Positions 11,034 to 20,113 of a DNA stretch of 21,079 nt are shown here, one piece after another. Origin of the DNA: Elysia marginata (lineage: Eukaryota; Mollusca; Gastropoda; Plakobranchidae); assembly GCA_019649035.1 (NCBI GenBank), contig BMAT01010078.1, positions 13,591 to 34,669 on the forward strand, written 5' to 3'. Position numbers and translations under genes: made by a program. Positions within the stretch are counted from its first letter, which is position 1, and every line of letters starts with the position of its first letter. The notes below the pieces were generated by a model. It had not been told where the DNA came from and made no database searches. It worked only from the letters and a program-made list of their open reading frames with translations.

Positions 11034-11320
11034 CTGAAAGAAAATATTCAATAAAAGGCATCCGTCAGGTTTACGTATAATTTTTGTTTTTAAAATCTCG
11101 TTTCCCATTTTCTTCCGCTGTAGATAATAATAATTATGCTTTGTGGTTCAGCTGTGATGAGATTACAAGAGTCTTAAAAAAGACTCCTCTTTTTTAAGAA
11201 ATTCTAAAACCTAATTGTCCAAACACAAACAAAATTTCAAAAGCAAAAGCTTTTGTTGTCCTTAATTTTCATCCTGAGTGAAATTTCTTGAATTATATAT
11301 TATGACATTATGAATGAGTA

Positions 11321-11624
11321 TTGGTATGAAAGCGTCAGAGGATAAAGGACCTCATATAATTATTTCTACAACTGTTTTTTTTTAATTTAATTATTTAAAT
11401 TACTTGCAACCTTTGAAGTTTCAGCACTATCAAAGATGATTCTCTGCTGGTACTAGACTAAAAGCTTAAAATTCATGAACCAGATTGGGCGTATAAAACC
11501 TTTTAAAAATGTTTTAGATTTATACTCGACGACCCTAAATTTCTTCCATCAAGCTCTTTTATCTCACTACGCTTAAACCCCTTTTTTTCTGTCCTTTATC
11601 CTCTGACGCTTTCTTCATATCCCA
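11321..11624. mobile_element. Candidate MITE or foldback element
   Basis: A 22-bp perfect inverted repeat (GAAAGCGTCAGAGGATAAAG plus GA) links about 11329-11349 with about 11592-11613. The imperfect outer part, TTGG(GA)TATGAA, extends the arms to roughly 30 bp. The interior is AT-rich and non-coding. No target-site duplication was recognised, so the class is unknown. Confidence 0.5.
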
Positions 11625-12404
11625 ACTGAAGACTTAAAATCTGCTAACAACCATTTTTTTCTTCCAACTAACTAATTGTCGTGGGTTTGATTTCTAAATG
11701 TCTTTCACGCATGACTTAAACCGTGACTTCCGCTGAGTTTCAAGACACAATAACATCTGTGAGCGATTTAGAGAAATTATTGGAAAAATCGGTTCGCCCA
11801 GTTTAGTTCTTCAAGCATTGGAGAGATTTTCTTTAAACCGACCTTAACAATACCGAAAACTCAAAAGACTGATTTCTATAATGAGAGACTTCAATCTGCT
11901 CATATAAAGTAATGAAATAGCAGATATATAAACACCCTCTCTTCCCTCCTCAAGCAAAATGCGATAAAAAAGTCACGATTTTTCTCCATTTTATCTGACT
12001 TGTTGCCTTCGTTTAGACATCATACCAGGTCATTGCCGTCAACCACTGTTCAGTTTATTCTTTCGGAAAGTAATAATTATAAAAATTCATTTCTAAACAA
12101 AGTCATTTAAATTTTATGAAAAAAAGTGTTGTTAAAACTAAAGGTTTTCCATAGAAGGGACAATGCAAACGAGGAAAGTAAAAGTTGTGATTGGAAAGAC
12201 TAATTTTTTTTTACTCTCCTTACATGTCCTATAACTATTTTGCCTTTCTTCTTCGCGGAGATCGCTGCTTCTGCTTTTTCTTTTTATTGTTCTTGATCTC
12301 CTTCTTTTTTATCTTCTTCTCGTTCTTTTACTTCTTGTTGTTTTTTTTTCTTTGTTTTCTTCTCGTTCTTCTTGTTCTTGTTCTTGTTTTTGTTCTTTTT
12401 CAGG

Positions 12405-12482
12405 TTCTTCTTCTTCTTCTTCTTCTTCTTCTTCTTCTTCTTCTTCTTCTTCTTCTTCTTCTTCTTCTTCTTCTTCTTCTTC
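12405..12482. repeat. TTC microsatellite, about 26 units (GAA in the neuroligin transcript)
   Basis: An uninterrupted run of TTC on the plus strand inside an intron. It sits in a wider imperfect T/C-rich stretch from about 12240 to 12520. The minus-strand pre-mRNA would carry GAA repeats. Apparent Leu-, Phe-, Ser- or Lys-rich frames here are repeat artefacts. Confidence 0.97.
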
Positions 12483-12656
12483 CACTTTTTTATCTTCTTC
12501 CCTCTCTCTTCCACATCACCCTTTTTCATGTTCCCCGCTATTGTTTACTTTCGCATAGAATGCCCCATGAAACACATAGAAACTGCATTGTACGTGTTTT
12601 ACCATTGTCTTCATAAAATTATGGACTGTAACAGAATAAGAAAAGAAACAACCTAC

Positions 12657-12798
12657 CCGGACTTCGCAAAATTTGTCCAGTAGGTCATCATGGTCTCGCT
12701 TAGCAGTCTTTCTGCATCAGTAAAGGATGCGGGAAAGGGAGATGACCCGTTCACTAGGGGAGATCCGAACACATACGGGAGTTCATCCCCGTGGATCC
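12657..12798 (-). CDS. NLGN: Neuroligin, third visible exon (catalytic-His equivalent region)
   Basis: This 142-bp exon (phase 1 in, phase 2 out) encodes residues 286-332. The acceptor is catttcag|GG and the donor is CCGG|gtaggt. The peptide reads GIHGDELPYVFGSPLVNGSS and then SETMMTYWTNFAKSG. HGDELPYVFG is a neuroligin hallmark, and its His (288) aligns with the cholinesterase catalytic His, so Glu and His of the triad remain while Ser is lost. N302-G-S is a second glycosylation sequon. The exon has no ATG-started frame of its own and was found by translating for the expected family block between its neighbours; the joined frame is uninterrupted. Confidence 0.92.
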
Positions 12799-12844
12799 CT
12801 GAAATGATTTAGAGATGATGTAGGTAAAGTGTTCTGTGTCACAG

Positions 12845-13060
12845 AATTAAAGAGAGAAAGAAAGACAAAAATTAATGTTCATAACAGACATGTGCCGCTA
12901 AAATAACAGATACACGAGACACCGAGAGAAAGTAAGAGAAAGACAAACAGACTGTGTGTTTGTGAGAGAAAGAGTGAGAATGAGAGATAGATAGATAGAG
13001 AGAGATCGAGAGAGAGGAACTAACAGACATGCAAGCAGAAAGACATACATGCAAATAGAC
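12845..13060. repeat. GAGA/GATA-type simple repeat region
   Basis: Purine-rich degenerate repeats (GAGAGAAAG, GATAGATAGATAG, ACATGCAA) in the same intron as the longer degenerate field. No coding content. Confidence 0.75.
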
Positions 13061-13744
13061 AAAGAAAATGAGAAACACTTGCCAAACAGAAAAAAGGGAG
13101 TGAAAAGTTGTGCTTAACTTTCATGAGCCTACTCAACTAGACAAAATGATACAACGACGCCGAAAAAGACACCCCATAAAAACAAATTAAATTAAAAAAA
13201 AAACAACAAAAATCTTAACAAAGAAAGATCTCAAGAACTAAACAACAACAAAAATTAAAAGAAAATAAAAACATCAAAAAACAAAGCAGACTATAACCTT
13301 TGTTGACAATCATCCATTTATCATCCATTCTGTTCATGTAATCCTTTTGACGTTATTTTTAAAAACCCTTAAAGTAAAATAAATGAAAGTTCTTTACTCA
13401 AGTTAAACGTTACAATAAACGAAGACTGAGTCATTACCAAGATTAACAAGAAAAGGTAAAAAAATGTTCATGATATACACGCAAAACGGAAAAGCAGTCG
13501 AAAAGGAGAAGAAATTCTGAAAACAAATAGCAAAAAATAACCATGTAAAAAAAAATCTGGTTTTACAAAAAGATTCATTGCGAAAAAGTATAAGGAGCAG
13601 ACTGACTCAAGCACTGGCTAACCCAAAGAGCACTCAGAAAGTGCGTGACATTTCCACATAAAAACAACAGAATTGACGAGGGGGCGCAAAGATAGTTGAA
13701 CTGTCTTAACAGAAAACAAAAGCAGCCCATGACTCAAACTTAGA

Positions 13745-14240
13745 GATTAATGAAAAATTAAAACAGAGAGACAGACATGTCCGAAAACACACACACAAAA
13801 AAAAAGAGTAGGAAGACCGATAATGAAACAAAGAGAATGATACTTAAACAGAAAAAGTGCCTCGCTGATCCATATACCAATATACAGGCATAAAGATTGA
13901 TAGATACATAGGTATACAGATAAAAAGGTAGACATATGGATATATAGATGTATTGATAGACAGACAGAAATAGCAATAGATATATAGGTAAATAGACAGA
14001 AAGGCGGACAGATAATAAGATAGCTATTTAGATGAATTTAAGTAGAAAATTATAATGACAGTGATTTCGACAGGTAAATGATCAGACCAAAAGATTAAGA
14101 TCAATATGAATAAATTGATTGAGAGTAAATAGATATTCTTATAGACTGTTAAAATCGATAGATCTAGATACATGGATAGATTGATAGTTTGGTAGATTGG
14201 TATATCAAAAGATACAATTATATAGCTATAGAGAGCGAGA
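13745..14240. repeat. Degenerate TAGA/GATA/ACAGA repeat field
   Basis: Low-complexity DNA dominated by interrupted tetranucleotide units such as ATAGATA, ACAGACAG and GATAGA on the plus strand. The Tyr/Leu/Ser-rich minus-strand frames over it are artefacts of the repeat. Confidence 0.8.
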
Positions 14241-14299
14241 GTAAAAAAAAGAACCAAACAAACGGAAAGCTACACCATGGACCTGTTTAAACTTGTGTG

Positions 14300-14462
14300 C
14301 CTTTATCAACATCACCCGCGAGAAGAAAGTTTTAAAAAAAAAGTTAAAACGAAAAGATGTAATCAAGTTGATAACCAATGGCTTTATCAACATCACCCCC
14401 GAGAAGAAATTTAAAAAAAAAAAATAGTGAAAACGAAAAGATGAAATTAACTTGATAACAAA
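14300..14462. repeat. Diverged tandem repeat next to a neuroligin splice donor
   Basis: Two copies of about 80 bp (14300-14379 and 14381-14462) share CTTTATCAACATCACCC, GAGAAGAAA, an A-run, AACGAAAAGATG and TTGATAAC. On the transcript strand each unit starts GGTGATGTTGATAAAG, which resembles the donor at 14495 (G|GTGATAG). The repeat may therefore have begun as a duplication of donor-proximal intron. Confidence 0.85.
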
Positions 14463-14495
14463 CGACTTCACCAAAGCAAAGAACAAAACTATCAC

Positions 14496-15164
14496 CTTGA
14501 ATATCCTCAGCCTCGCCAAGCCCCGCTGACTGTGTGGAGTGAGAAAACGAATACAGATACGTATCTGCCGTCTCCGCGTGGAAGTCCGCCATCTCCACTA
14601 ACGGCGCCACGTACTGGCCGTCGCTGATGAGCTCGAGGACGTTGTTTCTGTTGCTTATCGGGTCTGACTCGTGAGACCAGTCGGTGTAGTGGTGGTCCAG
14701 TATTTCGTAGATCTTCTGCCTGTGGTACCGAAACACGTTTTGGACGTAGGTCCTCAGGATCTGGGTTTTCCTGGCTTTGCTAAGTCCTTGCCGGGCCTCC
14801 TGCGGCTTGAGGTAAGAATACGCCTCGTTCTTTGTGATGCCGAACATGACGGGGACCTGAGCGAACTTTGATCTCTTCTTCTGAAGAAGTTTACGGACTT
14901 CGACAGGCAGCATGGTGTACTGGTCAACAGAGGGAGCGAAACAGGAGTAATACTTTGGCTCCTGGGCCGGCGCATTGACAAGTTCTTCATAAGACCGTTC
15001 TCGGAGACATTCCACAAGGGCGTTGGTGTTGGTCACGTGACGCGAGCAGTTGACGCTTAGGGCCAGGCGCTGGGTACACCAGCTCGGGTCGTAAGACACC
15101 GCCCAGGTCGCCAAGGCAGAGCCGCTCTGAAGGATGGCGCGGTGGAAGAAGTTGGCTTTTCCCT
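14496..15164 (-). CDS. NLGN: Neuroligin, second visible exon (core of esterase-like domain)
   Basis: This 669-bp exon (phase 1 in, 1 out) encodes residues 63-285. Its acceptor is ctcctcag|AG and its donor is CAAG|gtgatag. It opens with EGKANFFHRAILQSGSALATWAV, matching the neuroligin block that follows the nucleophile elbow (usual form RAIIQSGTALSSWAV). Cys92, Cys102, Cys115 and Cys137 fall in the region that carries family disulfides. N101-C-S is an N-glycosylation sequon. KNEAYSYL at 174-181 keeps the acidic residue at the catalytic-Glu position (E176). ILRTYVQNVFRYH, then YTDW and DGQYVAPLVEMADFH are typical of protostome neuroligins. The reading frame runs open about 150 nt past the donor, so the donor was chosen by the phase match to the next exon and by the loss of family similarity beyond it. 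Confidence 0.94.
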
Positions 15165-15905
15165 CTGAGGAGACATGTATGTTTTAAGAGATTTGAAACA
15201 AAACTCTATGATTTTTTTGTCCCTACATCATGAATGTACCAATTGAATATAAAACTCTACAGTAGATTTAAAGAATTCTTCCACGCAGGTTTAGTATTAA
15301 TCACTTTTACAACGATCAACAGTTGATAGTAAATTTCTTTTATTTTCAAATAGATGACCCTGTTTCATCGATAAGTTGCAGAACGCAAATACGTGTTTAT
15401 TATTCGTGGTTTTTTTTACGTATGCCATTATTTATTCGTATTTTTTTTTTGCGTTCCTACAATTTACATTTTGGACGTGGCTGTTCAAGTATAGACATGA
15501 AGATGCCATTCAAGCATAATAGTTTCTTCATGCGCTCGTCAGTTTAAAAAGTGTAGTTCCAAGGGTAGGCGTGGGCACTCAAAGCATTCAAAGCCTCCCC
15601 CCCCACTCCCCGGCACCCGATTCTAGTCTTCAATTTATTCGTACACTTGCTAAATACCTACCAAATTTTACACATAGCTTGCTTAGTTCAATGCAAGTAT
15701 TTTTGACTGCTGCACAATCTGATTTTTCTTCTTTTTGAAAACATTTAGATAAACTCGTAAAAAAAAACTTTCTGTGGTGTCGCACAGTGGTTTAAATTTT
15801 TCGAATGATAACTTCGATAAAAAAATAATACAACAGTTTGTCTTACTTAAGATAAAACTGTTACACACTGGTGGCCTCTTTTCCAAATGGCTCAAAGGCC
15901 CTTAA

Positions 15906-16147
15906 CTCTGAGAAGGCCAACCATTTTAGACACTTTGGTAGAATAACATGACTTTTCCTTGTTTTTTAAATTCATTTTGGGTAATTATGAGCTTGTTTAT
16001 GCTTCATCATAAAGTTTAACCATTTTTTAGTAGAAAACCAAACTTCATAATAAAAATGTAAAGATATCCAGAGAAAAGAACTTTTAAACAAATATATTGT
16101 TATCAGAAAAAAAAAATTCGATTTTCCCATAGGTGGCCTTCTGAGGG
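15906..16147. mobile_element. Candidate TTAA-flanked MITE
   Basis: The ends are inverted repeats: CTCTGAGAAGGCCAACC on the left, and on the right the reverse complement of CCCTCAGAAGGCCACC. TTAA sits directly outside both ends (15902-15905 and 16148-16151). TTAA target sites and CCCT-type ends are typical of piggyBac-like elements. The inverted similarity continues a few bases outside TTAA (GGCCC on both sides), so the true boundary could lie further out. No transposase is encoded. Confidence 0.5.
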
Positions 16148-16879
16148 TTAAGGCCCAAAAACGTATATTCCGTTGAGTTGTTTGTTTTTTTCGAAAGACC
16201 TTATAACTCAAATAAGTTGGAGCCCCTATTTGTCTGCTCGACAGGGTTTTGCTAGAGAAAGATTGCCTGACCCGCCACGCAGAACAGAAACAAAAAGACC
16301 GGCAGAGATTGAGCGCTAGTGAGTCCATTGACCAATTGGCGTAATTGACAATGACAGAGTATGAAAAACCATTTGCTTCATCCAATCACAAAAGGATAAA
16401 AGCACTTACATTAGTGTATCCAACTCAGCGGCGGTCTCGGACAAAAAGCCGAAGCCCCAGCGAGAGGTCTTAGTAGAAAATGTTTAGTACTCGCATTAAG
16501 ATCCAAATCTCGTCCTGGCTAACGAGGAAACATCGAGATGCCAAAGCCTGATCTCAAGGCTTCAAGTTCAAACAACTATTTTAAACATCTACGATCAGCA
16601 ATCGGTTTTTTATATAGATGTGTGTCTAATACTAGTTAAAATGCTGTAATAATGGTAGTTCTGACAGATACACCACACAACTACATAAAGCCAACTGCTC
16701 AAGTCCGATCCTCTACAGAACGCATTTTTCAATTAAGTTGCATGAAATACTCAATACAAAACCCTCATCTCTGACTTTGTAAGTCATTTATTACATCGTC
16801 ATTGTCCATACTGAATTTCTAATAATGGATGAATAAGTGTCTTGTCTTGTATAGCAGAAGTTCAAATAAATTTATATTT

Positions 16880-17147
16880 TTGTACACTATATTAATCCCT
16901 TTCGGGAAATTTGTATTCGTTACTCAGCGTAACTGTGTCGCCACAGAGCAGCGGCCACTAATGCTCCAGCAGACCAGTACATTATTTTGAATCCTGTAGC
17001 TGGGTACCCATTTTACAGGTGGGTGGACTGGGAAAAGTTAGGGTAAATTGCTTTCCCAAGGTAATTGCAACATGGCACGGTCGGGAATCGAACCCGCGAC
17101 CTCCAGATCTCGAGTCCGACGCGCTAACTACTCCGCCACGATACCCC
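16880..17147 (-). mobile_element. tRNA-derived SINE-like element in a neuroligin intron
   Basis: The tRNA-like head lies at 17147-17071 on the minus strand. It has an A-box region, TGGCGGAGTAGTTAGCG (17138-17122), and a perfect B box, GGTTCGATTCC (17094-17084). The acceptor arms GGTATCG and CGTGCC pair with wobbles, and a CTCGAGA loop would give a CGA anticodon. A body of about 190 bp follows, with CTGTAAAATGGGTACCC and, near the end, CCCGAAAGGG, then an AT-rich tail. The head plus an unrelated body favours a SINE over a tRNA-Ser gene. It lies in the sense orientation of the host gene. Confidence 0.72.
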
Positions 17148-17583
17148 AGTAATCTTTAAAAAGTGTAAACTCTAAATGACATAGGCACCAGTTCAGAGGA
17201 TTTTGTTTAGAGTGAATCTGAAAATCTGAATATAGTTATAATGAAATTTGAAAGTTAATGTCTAAAACACCGGAGTATAGAAAGCCATGCTGAAATTACA
17301 CAAAATGGTAAATATGTGAAGTTATAAAATCTTGTGGCAATGACTGATATAAACCAACAAGGCCGAGCACAATAAATTAATTGTACAAAACCAAAATCGA
17401 TAAAATCAACATGTCTTTGGTGATACAAAAGTTGCGATTGAAAAAACTTTATAAAGCGTTAAGTTAAAACACATTTCAAAGTGGAGAAAATAATATCAAC
17501 AAGAAAAATAGAATTCTCCTCTTTATAGTCACAACAAAATGCAGAAGATGAAAAGAATGAGAAAGGAAAGAGCGTAGTCTCAC

Positions 17584-17769
17584 CCATGACAAACGGTGAT
17601 AGCATGAGAAGATTGACGATGGCAGACCCATGCCCGTGTCCGAAGAGGGTCACTTTCTGTGGGTCTCCGTTGAAGCTGGCTATGTTTTCGCGTAACCATA
17701 GCAACGCTTGGGTTATATCCATGAGGGCGTAATTTCCCATAGCTGATACTTCTTCCGTGCTTAAAAACC
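17584..17769 (-). CDS. NLGN: Neuroligin, first visible coding exon (nucleophile-elbow region)
   Basis: This 186-bp exon encodes residues 1-62 of the visible fragment, plus split codons at both ends (phase 1 in, phase 1 out). The acceptor reads tttattgcag and the donor is G|gtgagac. It begins GFLSTEE and contains WLRENIASFNGDP followed by KVTLFGHGHGSAIVNLL, the standard alpha/beta-hydrolase nucleophile-elbow block of the cholinesterase/neuroligin family. In active cholinesterases the elbow is G-E-S-A-G. Here it is G44-H45-G46-H47-G48, so the nucleophile Ser is replaced by Gly, as in neuroligins, which are non-catalytic synaptic adhesion proteins. Neuroligins sit in the postsynaptic membrane and bind neurexins through this domain. 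Upstream exons for the signal peptide and the N-terminal part of the domain are not in the window. A cholinesterase-related glutactin or neurotactin is less likely given the rest of the protein. Confidence 0.93.
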
Positions 17770-18218
17770 CTGCAATAAAAGTTGTAAAAACGTGCGCATC
17801 TATATACAAGTAGGTTTTGAGGCATGACGTAAATTGTTGAAACATGCAAAATATTGACTACCATTTAAGTGACTAGAATTTAGAGACCCATCAAGAAACT
17901 TGTTTGTGGAAGTGAACAAAGTATATTTTTTGTAAAGTGCAAAAAGAAGGGCAATTGTGGATTTTCAGGCTTTGTTTTTTTAACTTAAAATTTATCGGTA
18001 CGAGATGTACCATAATATAATTATGTATAAGAGTCTCACAAAAGAATTTTGCAAACGGAAATTTGTGATATGGAGTTTTATACATAAATGAAAAGGCTCT
18101 TAAAAGCTCTTCAACCTAATGGAAGCTTTATTTTGATATCTTTATCAGGCCCTGAGCTATTGCACTTGAAAAACATTATATCCAAGTGGCCTAGTTTTTA
18201 AAACATATGGAGAAAATT

Positions 18219-18450
18219 AGACTTTAAATTTTCACATTTTAACAGCCAAAAGGGCATTAGCGTATTCTACCAGCCTATAAATTACATTTTACATGTTTAT
18301 GGTCACAGAAATGATTACTATGAAAAACCTCATGAGCTTACAAATTTATACCAAAAGAATTTTGACAAAGAATTTGACCAAGAACTCGAAAATGCTCATT
18401 TTCTTGAATTGGTCGTCGCCGCATTTTGTGGGAGCGCAACACAAAATTAA
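18219..18450 (+). pseudogene. Start-less open frame with protein-like composition, family unknown
   Basis: Between in-frame stops, one plus-strand frame reads about 76 codons without a usable ATG. Its second half is protein-like, with segments such as VYGHRNDYYEKPHELTNLY, FDKEFDQELENAHFLELV and VAAFCGSATQN, then TAA. An overlapping frame stays open past that stop (INVDHLATYTFSSTGKN), which would fit a frameshift. A possible acceptor, TTTTAACAG, precedes it at 18236-18244. I do not recognise the family. It could be a decayed transposon or gene fragment, an isolated exon, or chance. It lies antisense to the presumed neuroligin intron. Confidence 0.3.
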
Positions 18451-20084
18451 TGTAGATCATCTGGCCACGTATACTTTTTCGTCAACAGGAAAAAATACAA
18501 AACGATCTAGGAACAGAGTGCAGCGCAAACATTTATGATGAAATCTTGAACGGATCTTAGACAAGAGCTATCGCAAACTGAGCGATTTCTTGGAAAGGAA
18601 AAAAAACGAAATACTGTTTTCTCCTCGTTCAAAATGCATCCATCTACCCTGACATGCAACAACTGGAGGGGTTTTCTCCTTAGACATCCTCTCTTCTTCT
18701 CTTGTTGCTGTTTTTCTTTGCACAGCCTTTCTCCATTTCCCTCTTCCTCGGTTTATTTGTTCATCCTGCCAATAAAGCCACGTGGACTCGCCTTTCACCA
18801 ACCACCTATTCCTCTTCCATTATTTTTTCCCCTCTCTATAGCTCATTCTCTCCACCCGTTTCTATATATTACACTTTCTCTTAATCTTGTAACACTAACG
18901 CTCATGTTCCATTTCTGTATCACTTTTAATTTTTTTTTCTCCCGCTTTTTCTTTTCATCTCTCACTCCCATTTTCTCTCTTTCTCCTCCCTTAGTCAAAA
19001 TAACATACCTTAGTTTCTGTGAAGTTTTGAATTTAAAAGAAGTCGAAGTTTAAAATAAAACCCACGTACTGATTTGATTTGTGGTTGATTTATTAGGAGC
19101 ATGTACCGCAACTTAAGAAGTGGGCATAAAGATTAAAGATTTAATAAAACGAATTTCGCTGGTTTCCACCTAATCCAATTTTGAAAAGACAAGTGTCTGT
19201 GTGATCTAAATTTAGATATCCTTCGGGTTTCTGTATCCCCAATTTAATACGAGGATTGGATTTGGCGTCTAACTCTTGAGCTGTTTGCCCAAAGTCAAAT
19301 TTTCCATCCTAGGTACATATATATTATTCTCTGGGATGTTTGTTCTACAAACGCAAAGGTTATTAAGGTAAAAAAAAAACATTCTGACACCAGTCATTGG
19401 TGCTTCTTTACTACGTAAACCAACCTTAGGTTTATTATGATTATACGATGTTAATCTCAAGTACGTGGTATAAAGTCTTTGTATGCATTCAAATTTTATT
19501 ATTTTCATGCAGTATCAAATTTCTTTTGAAATAGAGAAGTATTTTTACTTTGTTATCTTAACAATGAGAGATGAGGCCATGAACGTAAACAAAAATGCTA
19601 AGATCTATCCTTATGAATGTTTGAGAAATCCAGTCTATTGTAATATGCATTCTGTTGGTTTTGCGATAATTACAAAACAAGCTCAAAGTAAAAGATACAA
19701 TTTTTATCATAATCAACTAGGTTTAAATACCTTCGGCCCTAAAACCCATACACTTTTAGAAAAATAAGTAGTTTTCATACATTTAACTGGACGTGTAAAA
19801 CACTCGTATGTCTGGAAGTGGTTTTTCCTTTTTCTATTAATTCTATTTAGTTTTACATGAGCACAATTTTTGTCAGTGGAAAACTAAGCATTTCTGTGCG
19901 ATTCTAGCAAAACAAATTCAAGTCTACTCTGTCAAGTGAAAGCTTTGAAAGGTAGTCACCAGACATTCAAGGATTTTTGCAATGGTATTCCAAGGTATTT
20001 AGTCATGGTTTAAAAGAAATGTTGAATTTGCTCTGAATTCTAATTTGGTGTAACATTTTTAAAGTCTTTGACGGTAAAACATTA

Positions 20085-20113
20085 TTGTTGTTGTTGTTGT
20101 TGTTGTTGTTGTT
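20085..20113. repeat. TTG trinucleotide repeat
   Basis: Nearly ten perfect TTG units. Imperfect inverted repeats flank it (about 20042-20066 and 20120-20142), placing the TTG run in the loop of a possible hairpin. Confidence 0.93.

Larger units (their letters stand above)
11034..12656 (-). other. Neuroligin intron between third and fourth visible exons
   Basis: A 1.6-kb phase-2 intron. It contains a long TTC microsatellite (GAA in the transcript) 175-252 nt after the donor, an inverted-repeat element at 11321-11624, and a small AT-rich hairpin at 11173-11198 (10-bp stem, 6-nt loop). No coding sequence seen. Confidence 0.85.
12799..14495 (-). other. Neuroligin intron between second and third visible exons
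   Basis: A 1.7-kb phase-1 intron. Its first 200 nt hold a tandem repeat that includes the donor motif (14300-14462). It then crosses degenerate TAGA/ACAGA-like repeats (13745-14240), A-rich DNA (about 13140-13290) and GAGA/GATA-like repeats (12845-13060, plus-strand reading). No further coding block was seen. Confidence 0.85.
15165..17583 (-). other. Neuroligin intron between first and second visible exons
   Basis: A 2.4-kb phase-1 intron with gtgaga at its 5' end and cctcag at its 3' end. It contains a sense-oriented tRNA-derived SINE-like element near 16880-17147 and a short inverted-repeat element at 15906-16147. A C-rich run lies near 15598-15617. I see no additional exon. Confidence 0.85.

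Noticed and set aside
12191..12683. Long Leu-, Phe-, Ser- or Lys-rich open frames on both strands
   Set aside because: They are translations of the TTC/GAA microsatellite and its T/C-rich surroundings, with no non-repetitive protein content.
13747..14257. Tyr/Leu/Ser-rich minus-strand frames resembling membrane peptides
   Set aside because: They come from degenerate TAGA/ACAGA repeats inside a neuroligin intron.
14344..14495. Continuation of the neuroligin frame past 14496 as coding
   Set aside because: Family similarity stops at the donor. The next exon matches in phase and resumes at the expected HGDELPYVFG block, and the extra peptide is Phe-rich and repeat-derived. It is kept only as a possible alternative-splice finding.
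17071..17147. Functional tRNA-Ser(CGA) gene
   Set aside because: The head is tRNA-like, but acceptor pairing is imperfect and a SINE-type body follows directly. A covariance-model scan would settle it.
18634..19053. 139-residue plus-strand frame rich in Phe, Leu, Ser and Pro
   Set aside because: It lies over a pyrimidine-rich stretch whose composition forces such residues; no domain pattern is visible.
19269..19767. Opposite-strand frames of 79 and 94 residues
   Set aside because: AT-rich composition, mutual overlap at the ends and no family resemblance; not enough to call a gene.
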